From Cheilinus undulatus (lineage: Eukaryota; Chordata; Actinopteri; Labriformes; Labridae): a DNA stretch of 64,000 bases. The stretch covers positions 43,251,023 to 43,315,022 of the forward strand of contig NC_054878.1 in assembly GCF_018320785.1 (NCBI RefSeq). The letters are read 5' to 3'. A model generated the notes under the pieces. The model was not told the DNA's origin. It worked only from the letters and a program-made list of their open reading frames with translations, and did no database searches. Below are positions 23,965 through 35,451 of this stretch, piece after piece (the first letter of the stretch is position 1; each line of letters opens with the position of its first letter). Made by a program: the position numbers and the translations under genes.

Positions 23965-26900
23965 TCATTTAGTTCTTGATCTCTGGATTCTGACAGAAGC
24001 CTCATGGCCTCCACAGTTCTCATAGACGACTGAACCAAAATCTTCATTGTCCTGTACCTGTGGAAACAACAGCTATAAATTTAGAATCTAGATTAAATTG
24101 ATGGAACTATTTCCTGTTGTTCTGCAGCAAATAAGACTTGAAATAAAGGGAGAACTTTATTTTATTGGGCCCAAATGCCTACTTATTTTTGGATAATGAC
24201 CTCCTTATTCTTGACAAATTAGTGGCTAAGTAACTTAAAATCTCTAGGTATGTTACTAAAATACAGTTGTAATTATTCTCACTCCATTTACTGGACAACA
24301 GTGAACTGTGAAATTCCACAAACATGAGTTTTCTCTAACAGAATGTTTGAACTCACAGCATCAGGATCAATCTGGGTTTTGTTTCCTGTAAAGATAAAAG
24401 AGTTGGCATAAGTTTCAACAGTGTTGATCCACTTTATTGAATGATGCCACTATGAACATTTACATTTGGAGCTTTCTCACCTTTGATTCTGGTCCATATG
24501 CTGACAGTCACAACAGCTAGAATGAGTGCTGCAAATCCCACAGACACAATGATAAACCTGAGCATGAGACCTGGATGATAAAACAAATACATAGAATCAA
24601 AAACAACAATGACTATTATTTTCCACCTTCAACCTGGTGTCAGTTTAAAATTTGTACGTCACAGGAAAGCAGGAGCAACATGGGCTCCACCCACAGATTA
24701 ACTCACAATTTTGACTTTTAATCCCATATCTCTACCTTTTAGACTCACAATTTAAAATTTTAACTCATATTTTGACCTTTTACAGTCATGATTTCAAATC
24801 TTATCTCTTATTTTGATCTTTGAAACTGATGATGTTCACATATTTGCCTTTTAAAAACATGACTTGACTTTGACTTTTGTGTTTTGACCTTTTAAAATAA
24901 TAAGTTTGACATTTTTATCTCAGATTTTGAGCCTTTTTTATGTATCATTTGGACTTTTTTGATCTCAAAATCATTTTCCATCAGTGCTATTTTTACCTGA
25001 TGTTTCGGGGTACAGTGGAGGAATTTTTCCTTGTTTCTCTGATGACGTGTCTCCTTTTGATTCTATTATGGTTTATTTTGATAAAACAGAAAAATATGCA
25101 ATAATTAGAAAGCATGTAAAAGAAGACTGAATTAGAAGAAATAGAGCAAACCTGAACTATGAAATGAATCAAAAATTCAAGCAAACATAAATCAAACACA
25201 CCAACTGTACCTGATTTCTGACATGACTCAGAGAAAGTGTCACACTGCAGAGTTTGTCCACTCTTCTTATCCGTCACATTACAAACCAGCCGACCATAGT
25301 CTGACCTCTCAGCAGGAGTTGTAAATGTCACAATGGCTGAGCAGGTGCCATATGTCACTGATAGTTCTTTATCATTGCCTTTATAATACCACTGAAGTGT
25401 GTGTTCACAGCCTCCATAACTGAAAACATTGCAGAAAAATCTTGATGTGTCATCTGTGTAAGCTGGAGAAGATACTGGTAGAGAGGGAGCATGAGTTAAA
25501 GGGATACTTCAACATTTTGGCATATTCGCCCATTGCCATAATTCCTAAAGTCTTAGTAATGGGTTTGTTTCCTTTAGTTGTCAGTGCAAGCTGTTTCTAG
25601 ATCTGGGTAGACCGTTAAAACAGCTGCACGCTAACGCTATGTTAGCAGACGGAATTTTTGCTTTCCCTCATCAACCTCATCAAATACACAATCCAACAAC
25701 TCCAAAACGCTCTCGTGGACAAGTTGTGACCTGCACATTCACCATGATATGGAATAATATCAAATAATAATGTAACATTAGGACAAATGAAGCAAATACT
25801 TGGAACTATTTCTTCAGTAAACCACTGGGCGGAGTGACACAGTGCAGCAGCCATGTCTGGAGTGTAGTCCTGGCTTTGCATTAACTTTAAACATCTTCAT
25901 CTCATAATGTTACATTATTATTTCATAGCATGGTGAATGTGCAGGTCACAACTTGTCCACGAGAGCGTTGTGGAGTTGTTGGATTGTGTATTTGATAAGT
26001 TTGATGAGGGAAAGCAAAAATTCCGTCTGTTTATATAGCGTTAGCTGCGCAGCTGTTTTAACGGTCCCCCCAGAGCTAGAAACAGCTTGCACCGACAACT
26101 AAAGGAAACCTATTACTTAGACTAGAGGGATTATGGCAATGGGCGAATTTGCCAAAATGTTGAAGTATCCCTTTAATGTAATTTCCACACTATAGAACAT
26201 TCTTTAAACAGTATGAACTGTGACATCAGTGATCCAGAACTTACTGCTAATAACAGACAGAAACACAAAAGCGTCTGAATCTTGCTCTCCTGGTGTGAAC
26301 TGTCTGCAGGCGTAACGTCCAACATCCTCACGTGTGACATGTTTTATAGCCAGAGAACAGTCCTCTTTAACACGTAGTCTCTCTGATTTAGCTTTAACTA
26401 TCCTACTATAACTTATATTTCCATGTGTTATCAGCTCTTCTGATGTGACACCGGAATGAGAACTGAAAAGCCAAGAAGTAGAGTAACAGTTCAGCTGATT
26501 TTTGATCACATTCCCACAGGGTAAAGTGACGTTTTCCCAACATCCTACAGTGACAGAGGCGGTATTATCTCCAGTTACAGCTGATGGAGCTGAAATAGAG
26601 ACACAAAAACATAAGAATGTGTGATTGTTGAACGTTTTAGAAAAGGGATTAAAATAAAACTGAAAAGTGGCCAATCATATTCAGGCCGGCTGATCAACCC
26701 AGAGAACGGGTCGTCAATGTATGTGTGTTGGATCAGTAGCATTAGTGCTAGCATACATTTACCTCATTTTGGAGCTGTAGTGTGTTTAACTATTACTGGG
26801 TTCAGATAAAATCATTTTTACCTCTGCCAAGGAGGTTATTTAATCAGGTGGGTTTGTCAGTTTGTTTGTTAGCAGCATAACTCAAAAAGTTATGGACGGA

Positions 26901-29164
26901 TTTTGATGAAATTTTCAGGAAGTGTCAGAAATTGCATGAGGAAGAACTGATTAGATTTTGGGAGTGATCCGGATCACAGTCTGGATCCAGGAATTTTTTA
27001 AAAGATTCTGTACTGTTGGGAGATAGGGCTGATGGCGAAGGTCTGCGCTCTCCGAGTGCTTTTCTAGTTTCATGCTACTTTTGATCCTTTTTTACCACAT
27101 TCCTTCTATTTAGCCACGTCTTCTTACCAATTTTGACCGATTTACAGCTTTTCCCACAGTTTTGCCACTTCAGTCTTTCCCTTTTAATCCATTTTTGCCA
27201 CTTTTTGGCCATTTTGCTACCTTTTTTTTTGCACATTTACCCTATTTATGCTGTTTTTCCCACGTTTCCCCACTTTTAACCCATTTTGAAGACTGTTGTC
27301 CATTTTTGCCATTTATATTTTTCTAACATTATTAAATGCTTTGTGACTTTTTGCCTTTTTCCGTCATTTCTAACCCACCTATGCAGCTTTTTGCACATTC
27401 GAGTCACTTTTTCCCACATATCTTAAAGCATTCTCAAAGGCTTTTGCCACTTTTTGCTAACCTGACATGTCAGATGGATGTGTTTCACATATCCATCTGG
27501 GAAAGCTTCAACAGAAAATGTTTGAGAAAAGGCAGAGGCCTTGAAAAATCCTCAGAGTACGATTGGGTGAATAATGTGAAACATGGCGACTATAGACATG
27601 CAAGTACTCGACCCATGTCTTTTCTGAAAAGAAAACAACTCACTGCTGTTCTTTGTTCTTCTTTTAATGAAGAAATGTCATCAAGTGGCACTTTAGCAGC
27701 ATCCACGCTAATCTCTTCCTCCATAACTGCACCAGGTCTTGCTGCTGCTTGTTTACGTCACAACTCTGCTGCGCCTGAAAGTACTGCCCCTCTTTGCTGA
27801 TTGGTCCTGTCACTTTCTAACCGTGCCCAAATGGTTCAGATGGGAGCTTTGCAAGATGGATTCACCAGTGAAGAAAATGGAAATGAGCATATCCATCTGC
27901 TTTGCAAGGTTAACTTTTTGCCACTTTTAACTGTTTTTTGCCACTTCCATCCATCCATACTGCCCCCTACTGTTGACAAGCAGTACTACCTACCATGGAT
28001 TTTTCTCGGATTCAGGATACAAGCAAAGAGAGCTCAGGTCAGAGATGTCGTCATCATGAGTTTATTAGAAAGATATTCTTGCAAGAAGAGGAGTCTCAGA
28101 ACAACAATCACAGTAGACAGCTGAAGGGAGAGTCCTGCTGGACACCAGGTGCAGCCTCTTTTTATAGATTACAGAACAAGGATAAATGCTGCGCAACTTA
28201 ATAAAAAACAGTCAGTGGATAAAACATATCTGCAGTGTACAAACACAGTATTTCTTAGGTTGAGTGACGTGTGTGTGGTGTTGACTTTAGTTGACACTAA
28301 TTTCTGCATTCTGTACTACTTCTGCAAAAGTAAGATAGTGTCAGAAAGTTGTCCCTGTGTCATATTACTTCTTCTGTGAGTGGAAAAATAAGTCAAGACA
28401 AATTGTTCCTATCTTGTATCACTTCCTCTGTAGGCAAACCGCCAGTGTTGGTGGTTTCTTGACAGCTGATGTCTCACATCCTAGAAATTCCATGTCAACA
28501 AAGCATCATGTAAAAAACAAATGGGTTATATGAGTATGAATAAAATAAATTTTCCACTACATACCTCACATGAAAAGTGCACTATGCTCATTATTTTCAA
28601 TCTAATGACGCTCCTGGGAGGACCTACATGGTCTCTCTGATGTGATGAGTGTCACCACACAGGTTAGTTGATGTGCTAACACCCAACAATTTTCACATAG
28701 CCACGGCTGCGACACACCGATGTGTGTCGTGGTGTGAGGGTGCTCCAGTTCTGCTTGCAGCCCTCAAATTATCATTAAAAAGGTAATTCTGTTTGAGAAA
28801 AGGGGTTTACATTTTTAAAAAGTCTGTATTGTACCACAGCATAACTCAATAAAAACAAATATTGTTGTTGCTTGATAATTGCGGTGCTTTCTCAGGTTAT
28901 TAGTAATGTATGATTTTCACAGCTTAACTTTACAATGAACCATGATTTTTCTGACCTCCCCCTACCTTTTATCCTCCCCTATGGTTGGTCTTGAGCATAT
29001 CAATGTGAAAATTATAAACCAGCAGCAAACTTGTCTGTCCAACTTAAATCAATGTCCACACTGTTAATACTGATTAAACACCTGTAACATCTGTCTTTTA
29101 TCAATGAATAAGTTTGTTTATCCTTACCTGTACAGAGAAGCATCAGCATCCCAAATAAAAGCAT
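23965..29164 (-). CDS. Ig-domain transmembrane receptor 3 (two Ig domains, complete)
   Basis: Exons: leader 29128-29164 (ATG 29162-29164, MLLFGMLMLLCT), D1 26245-26589 (115 codons), D2 25211-25462 (84 codons), stalk 24997-25062 (22 codons), TM 24481-24570, 29-nt exon 24357-24385, last exon 23965-24057 (TGA). Sum 912 nt, 303 aa. All splice sites are consensus and phases match receptor 2. D1 carries ENVTLPC, STSWLF and DVGRYAC, plus an unusual extra Cys at VGCWEN. D2 carries FFCNVF, LQWYY and RLVCNV. The tail has VVYENC with the Tyr retained, a possible Grb2-type YxN site; there is no ITIM (S or C at +3) and no charged residue inside the TM. The D1-D2 intron is expanded by a 673-bp fold-back element and the leader-D1 intron holds a solo-LTR candidate. 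Probably a leukocyte receptor; ligand unknown. Confidence 0.7.
24700..24985. repeat. degenerate TTTTGACCTTT-type repeat in Ig receptor 3
   Basis: Shorter sister of 15470-15930 at the same intron position, immediately downstream of the stalk exon. Confidence 0.6.
25500..26172. mobile_element. TTAA-flanked fold-back element in the D1-D2 intron
   Basis: Flanked by TTAA at 25496-25499 and 26173-26176. The two halves are near-complements over almost the whole length: left AGGGATACTTCAACATTTTG, right ends CAAAATGTTGAAGTATCCCT. The inner arms (cgctctcgtggacaagttgt) also pair, so it can fold into a long hairpin of about 300 bp per arm. Ig receptor 2 lacks it at this position. No protein is encoded. 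Confidence 0.9.
27110..27440. repeat. degenerate TTTTGCCACTTTT-type repeat
   Basis: Irregular array related to 8460-8770, in the leader-D1 intron of Ig receptor 3, interrupted on its right by the element at 27458-27917. Confidence 0.55.
27458..27917. mobile_element. MITE candidate
   Basis: Left end gctaacctgacatgtcagat and right end ttgcaaggttaac are imperfect inverted repeats, with a shared 'catatccatctg' motif near each end. It interrupts the TTTTGCCACTTTT array, which resumes at about 27915. No coding capacity recognised. Confidence 0.45.
27992..28561. mobile_element. solo-LTR candidate 1
   Basis: About 570 bp related to the 30659-31179 element (shared words aggatacaagcaaagagagc and gacagctgaagggagag), ending ttttccactaca. 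Flanked by the direct repeat TACCT (27987-27991 and 28562-28566). The 5' end is degraded, so the TG start is not obvious. Confidence 0.55.
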
Positions 29165-29452
29165 TTTAATCCTCCTGATCTGATGAATCTTGCCCCTCAT
29201 TCTCAATCTCTACTCTCAAAAGTTCCTGCTGTACTTATCTCAAAAACTTTACATCAAAATGTGGAGTTCGTCTTCTAAAGTAGACCTTTGAAAGTCAGAC
29301 TCCTCAGTGATCAGACTGACAGCTCAGACTCATCCTGTAGTCTGGTGAAACATGGGAGGGGCTGACAGTGTTATTGGTTTGAGAACTGGTCATTCCTCAT
29401 CTCAGTGTTTTTTTTTTTTTTTTTTTTTTAATAACCACAGGGGGCGTGTTTG

Positions 29453-29946
29453 TACGGTGGTGTATTGCATTCATTTGAAAATAAAAAAAATCCTCCTGTT
29501 TTTACGAGATGACTTTCTTGTAAAAACAGGAATTTATTTATTTTTGAAATTCCTGTTTTTAAGAGATAGTATCTCGTAAAAGCAGGATCCCCTGACGCTC
29601 TCCTGCATGACTGGTTGCTGCATTTATCAGCCAGTAGTTAGAGGTGCGGGGTTAAGAAGTAGTCAGAATCTTTCAAATCCTGAAAGATGTTGATCCAGTG
29701 CGTATTGTTTCCTCTAAAATCCCCACAAGTTCTCTCTGCTTTAGTTATGATTGCTTGAGCCATATAGCATCTGCGTGAAAACTCATCCACATGGTCATGT
29801 CTCAGGAATATCTGCATCTGTTCCACGTAACAGTTCTCTGTCCCTAGGTCTGATTGAATTCTGTTTTTACAAGATATTATCAAAAATAAATAAAAAATCC
29901 TGTTTTTATTTTTTTTATTTTCAAGTGAATGCAATACGTCACCATA
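29453..29946. mobile_element. MITE, 494 bp, with 30+ bp inverted ends
   Basis: Left end TACGGTGGTGTATTGCATTC mirrors the right end GAATGCAATACGTCACCATA, with pairing extending further inward. The flanking direct repeat TGTTTG lies at 29447-29452 and 29947-29952. The paralogous flank near 19590 shows the uninterrupted site (gtgtttgagtg). Confidence 0.8.
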
Positions 29947-30417
29947 TGTTTGAGTGTAAAAATCATCAGCAGAGCTGCAAACATTTGACGCCTTTAATGG
30001 GCATAAAATACTCATCCTAACAGTTTCAAGATCAAGCTCAATAGATTGTCAAACATGTCGCTTCAAAATCACACTGATTGAAGAAAGTGGCTCCTCATTT
30101 GTGTATCAGCTGTTCTCTGTGCCAGTGTGACTCACTTTTTAGAAGGTAACAGCTCTCTAGACCCAAAAACTTGGTTTTCCATATGTTATTTCTCATCCTG
30201 TCTGCCTTCTGCACTGTCCACAGCTTGGTTAAGCTGGTAGCCCGTGCTAGCATGTCGATTCCAGACTTGATCTGGTCCTGATGTGGCGCTTTCTATTTAA
30301 TGAGACTGGAATGGGCCACTTTACCTCCTTCACATAGCCTTTATTTTTCAATGTTCGGACCCTTGGGTCTTTAGTGGCTGCCCGGTCTGGAAGTCAGCTC
30401 AGCCTCTCTACGTTACA

Positions 30418-30658
30418 ATGGAGGTAATCAATGTGATCCCAGTCGAGGCCGTAGAAAGCATTGATGCCCCAAAAGAGGAGGAAGAAAAGGAGAAAACCAG
30501 AAGAGTTGAAGCAAGCTGTGGAGGTAAATGTAAGTGAAGAAAATGTTGTAGTGGAAGAAGTGGTTAAGATAAAAGAAGAGGGTCAGACAAGTGAAGAGGT
30601 TCAACAGATCAAGGAGGATCAGAGCAACGGCGACCCAGAAGTCCAGGAACCATCGGAG
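30418..30658 (+). other. unrecognised acidic open frame, copy 2
   Basis: Sister of 20050-20320. It has an ATG at 30418 reading MEVINVIPVEAVESIDAPKE and an overlapping frame with Glu-rich codons. It is cut by the solo-LTR candidate at 30659 and continues after it (gaggaagtgaaatc). Function unknown, possibly non-coding. Confidence 0.25.
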
Positions 30659-31179
30659 TGTATCGGGAGTTTTCTCAGGTTTAGGATACAAGCAAAGAGA
30701 GCTCAAGTCAGAGGTGTCTTTATCATGATTTTATTAGAAAGAAATTCTGGCAAGAAGAGGAGTCTCACAACAACAACGTCAACAGACAGCTGAAGGGAGA
30801 GTACCCCAAGATGCGGGATGCAGTCCCTTCTTATAGACTACAGAACAGAGATAAATGCTGTACAATTCAGTAAAGAATGATCACTGGACAAAAAAATATC
30901 TGCAGAGTACAAACACGGTATTTCATAGGTTGACTGACGTCTACATGGGTGTTGACCTTAGTTGACACTAATCCAGCATTCACTACTTCTGCAAAAGTAA
31001 GATATTGCTAGAAAGTCATCCCTGCGTTATATAACTTCCTCTGTGATTTTAAAAATAAATCAAGACACTGTTAAACGTTGGTTTTTCTTGTCTGATGTCT
31101 CGCACCCTAGAAGTTCTGTGTCTGCAAAGCATCATGTGTAAAACAAATGAGCATGATTAAAAATACATTTTCCACTACA
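30659..31179. mobile_element. solo-LTR candidate 2
   Basis: 521 bp starting TG and ending CA, flanked by the 4-bp direct repeat GGAG (30655-30658 and 31180-31183). The paralogous sequence at about 20293 shows the exact empty site (catcggaggaagtg). TG...CA ends with a 4-bp duplication fit a Gypsy-type solo LTR; no internal region or second LTR is present. Confidence 0.7.
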
Positions 31180-31959
31180 GGAGGAAGTGAAATCAAGAGT
31201 GAAATCAGTTTCTTTCTTGATTATCCAAACATCCATGACTGTGACTTTAGCTCTTTTTGGCTGGTAGAGTCTGTTTCCTGTTTTATTATGGAGGTGAGGA
31301 TGAGTGTACTGCAGAAATAAATACTGTAGCAGAGACATTCTGAAGACTCATTTGGGGACCCACCAAAAAATTCCCCCGACCCACCTGTGGGTTCTGATCC
31401 AGGCTTTGGTAATGAGTGGTTTCCACTGCAGCTTCACCTCACCCTCCTCAGTCTGTCTTCATTTCTATGGATTTGACTGATCCTGATGTAAACAAAGCTG
31501 GAGGACCCACATGTAGACTGTAATCATTTATTAATCACAATGACAAAGAAGACAGAACCAAAAGTTCAGATTTTAAAGAGCTGAGTCCAACATAGTTGTG
31601 TCTCATTTCAGGGGCTGCATCCTTCAGAGGACCCAGATTTCGTGTCCTTCATAGCCTGAATCTAGACCGTCAAGAGAAGTCCCTGTTAGAGCGCCCCGCC
31701 CACCCCACCTATGTTGCCTAGCAACTTGACCAACTGCAATGGAGGTAGATGATGTCAATCTCAAATTCCCCCAAAAGTTGGTACACTGTCTAAAATGTCA
31801 ATAAAAACAGAATACATTGATCTGAAATTACTTTTCAACTTGTAATCAACTGAATTCAGCACAATGATGCAATATTTACTGATACTCTTTTACTTAAATA
31901 CCTTAATTTAGTATAACATGCTAAGCTAATATTATATAAGTTAACATTACCCTTAACTA

Positions 31960-31984
31960 TTATATATATATATATATATATATA
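31960..31984. repeat. (TA)n microsatellite
   Basis: About twelve TA units; the sister copies near 21185 and 33895 have only short TA runs. Confidence 0.85.
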
Positions 31985-32471
31985 AATATATTTTCTTGCA
32001 TTTCTCACTCCCACAGTTGGTTGTCCTCTTTCGTGTTCTGAATGTTCTGTTTGTTTGTTGTATTTAGTGGAAAATAAAGAAAAGTTTAGAAAAGATGAAA
32101 GATTTTGGGTAAAACGGCTAAAAATGTATAAAACTGTTTTATAAAATGAAAGCAAAACATTTCTCACAAAAAGTAGTTCAAGTTAACTTTAAATTCCTGC
32201 CTTTCAAAGAAATTCATGTCAACTCAAGCAACTTGCAATGTTCATTCACTTCACTGGGTGGCGCTGTTGTGCAAAACATGGGTCCTACATCTATGGTCCT
32301 GCTGCCTGTGAGCCTGCAGATACTTACTGTTGCATTTTTGCCTCTACTTTTTGCCACTTCTTGCACATTTTCTTCATCTTGAACAATGAGCAGTAAAACA
32401 AATAAAATGTCAAACAGCAGTACACTGAAGAGAAACAAGTATTTGTTAAAATGGACTACAATCAAAATACA

Positions 32472-33465
32472 TCATTGAAAACATCTGCAGACAGATGTGA
32501 CTGCCTCCAAACCACCCAGCCTCCTCTTCAGAGCTTCCAGTGAGACCAGCTCTCTGAGTTTCAGGTCTTTCTGAGAATCATTCCAGGCAAACAGAGCAGC
32601 AAATTTAATGTTTTTAATTTCTTCAAACTTATAAGTGACATAATGCTGCTTATGTCAGCTAGTTCCTGTCAAGGTTGCTCGTGAAGGGAGCAGTGCTTAG
32701 AAATGTTAAGAGCGTACTAGCTGATCTCTGACAGGAAATCCTGTGTAGACCAGATCGTCTCATATCAGAGCGACCTGAGCGGTCTACACAAGCCAGGAAG
32801 GCCGGGTAATTTAAAGGAAGCTAGCCCTGAAAAACACATCTGAACACTGAGGAGGGAGACATTCAAGGACAGGAAGTCTGACATGACCAAGTTACTAACG
32901 CCCAAAACATATGAAGTAAAACATACCTAACCTAAGACCAAATATGGCCACCTATTTTTGATTTTTATGATCAGCTCTGAAAAATGTAAATGCAACAATG
33001 TAAAATTATTTTTAATGTATAGTATTTTTATTGCTATTCATGTAATTTTTGTTTTGTTGCCACTTACACCCCTTGTGCTCTTAAACTGGCATTCAAAGGG
33101 TTACATTACAAAAAAATCAAAAATAATGTCAAAGAAGAGGGAAGAATCTATGAATGTATGTTATGTTAGTGTCTTCACGTATGCTGCCATTTTTGGTCAC
33201 TTACACCCTGAGTGCAGTGGTTTCTTTTACACTATCTAAGGGTTAATAATCCAGTGTTTAAACTCACCACACTGTGAACCCTCTGAGTTTTGTTTCCTTT
33301 AAAGACCAGAGTCCACATTAGTCTCTACTGTGTTCATTTTTGAATTGAATGATGCCACTATGAAAAGTTTCCTACCTTTGATTCTCATCCACATGTTGAC
33401 AATCACAACAGTCAGTATGAGTACTGCCAATCCCACAGACACAACCATTAACCTGAGCCTGAGAC
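32472..33465 (-). pseudogene. orphan type-B TM and tail cassette, undeleted copy
   Basis: TM exon 33376-33465 (phase 1/1) and a 29-nt exon 33268-33296 (GNKTQRVHSV, same length and phase as in the Ig receptors). A further open frame runs from about 32660 down to TGA at 32472-32474, containing FAALFAWNDSQKDLKLREL and ending CRCFQ. The other two type-B copies lack about 750 bp between these last parts. No ectodomain exon is present before the duplication junction at about 33560, so this looks like a relict of a further receptor. Confidence 0.45.
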
Positions 33466-33561
33466 CTGCAACTGAAACCAAACAACAACGATGAGCCCAC
33501 ATCACTCAGTTCTACAGGAAGTGGTCTTTATTAGTCAGAACCACAATGAACAGTGAGGTCA

Positions 33562-35450
33562 TGGTCTGAAACTAAACCGTCTGGTCTAGAGGTTCCTGTT
33601 AGAGCCCGCTCACCCATCCCCCCACACTTCACCTATGTTGCCTAGCACCTTGACCAACTGCAATGGCGGTAGATAGTGTCCAAACTCAAATTCCCCCAAA
33701 AGTTGGTATACTGTTTAAAATGTCAAGAAAAACAAAATACATTGATCTGAAATTACTTTTCAACTTGTAATCAACTGAATTCAGCACAATGATGCAATAT
33801 TTACTGATACTCTTTTACTTAAATATACTAATTTAATATAATATTATACTAAGCTAGTAAAAAATAAGTTATTACCCTAAATATTATAGATGTATATATA
33901 AATTATAAATTTCCTTGCATTTCCACCTCCCCTAGTTGGTTGTTTAGTGGAAAATAAAGAAAAGTTTAGAAAAGATGGAAGATTTTGGGGAAAACGGCTA
34001 AACGTGTATAAAACTGTTTAATAAAATGAAAGCAAAACATTTCTCACAAAAAGTAGTTCAAGTTAACTTTAAATTCCTGCCTTTCAAAGAAATTCATGTC
34101 AACTCAAGCAACTTGCAATGTTCATTCACTTCACTGGGTGGCGCTGTTGTGCAAAACATGGGTCCTACATCTATGGTCCTGCTGCCTGTAAGCCTGCAGA
34201 TACTTACTGTTGTATTCGTGCCTCTTCTTTTTGCCACTTCTTGCACATTTTGGCATTATTTACCAGGAGAAAAAACTTACTGAGATTAAAAATCAGTTTT
34301 TAAAGAGAGTCCTGGCTAAGACAGCAGCACAGTCAGAGTTACAGACAAACAATGAGCAGTCATACAAATAAAATGTCAAACAGCAGTACACTGAAGAGAA
34401 GCAAGTATTTGTTAAAATGGACTACAATCAAAACACATCATTGAAAACATCTGCAGACAGATGTGACTGCCTCCAAACCACCCAGCCTCCTCTTCCTGTA
34501 AAGACCAGAGTCCACATTAGTCTCTACTGTGTTCATTTTTGAATTGAATGATGCCACTATGAAAAGTTTCCTACCTTTGATTCTCATCCACATGTTGACA
34601 ATCACAACAGTCAGTATGAGTACTGCCAATCCCACAGACACAACCATTAACCTGAGCCTGAGACCTGCAACTGAAACCAAACAACAACGATGAGCCCACA
34701 TCACTGAGTTCTACAGGAAGTGGTCTTTAATAGTCCAAACCACAATGAACAGTGAGGTGTATTTGAAGCACCACAGCCCCCATCTGAAGACAAGACATCA
34801 ACTCTCTAGCTCTCTCCTCTACAGTCAGGCCACTATTAAAGAAATGCTGTTTATAGCAGCCTCCCTGGTTTACAAAGCAGCCTAAGACAGGAAGGACACT
34901 TAACAGCTGTGCTCCTGAAGACAACCATGAAACCCAAAATGCTGTTCTACTGTTTAGTGAATACACGTTTAGTGAAATATGGAGTCCTCAGTCCAAGGTG
35001 GGTCTGTGTCTGGTCTCAACTTGACCTCGAAATGTCTAGTGGGGCCACGTTGTTACATTAGATGGTTCTGTGTTACATGTCAATGTGAGTCTTAGTTCTC
35101 AGAGACATTAACGTTAGGAAGGCCAAGTACAGTTCATGAGCCACTGCTGTTTATTTAGTCTGAATCAGGCATCTGCAGCATCACCTCTGTCTTCTTTTCT
35201 TATTTATCTTTTTAAATGTACGTATTTATGACTGCTGACCCTCTTTACTAGTAACATTCATGTCTCCAGACTAATTCTTCTTAATGGGACTAAGCAGCAC
35301 AGTAGAACGTTTCCCAGAGTGTCACCAGTTAACACCATTGAAACACTGGTAATGAATTAACACTGCTTCTATACATCAGACTAAATGAAGGATAAAAAGT
35401 GTCATGTAAGTCAAATCCTCTTGCTGAGATTTCAGTTGGTACTTAATAAA
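33562..35450. repeat. recent segmental duplication, copy 2
   Basis: Partner of 20853-22740; the junction at about 33558 abuts the type-B TM region. High identity implies a recent tandem event or gene conversion. Confidence 0.85.
34575..34664 (-). pseudogene. orphan TM exon, type B, copy 3
   Basis: Same as 21866-21955 with the same downstream deletion junction (cctcctcttcctgtaaag), as expected from the segmental duplication. No ectodomain exons attached. Confidence 0.6.
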
Positions 35451-35451
35451 A

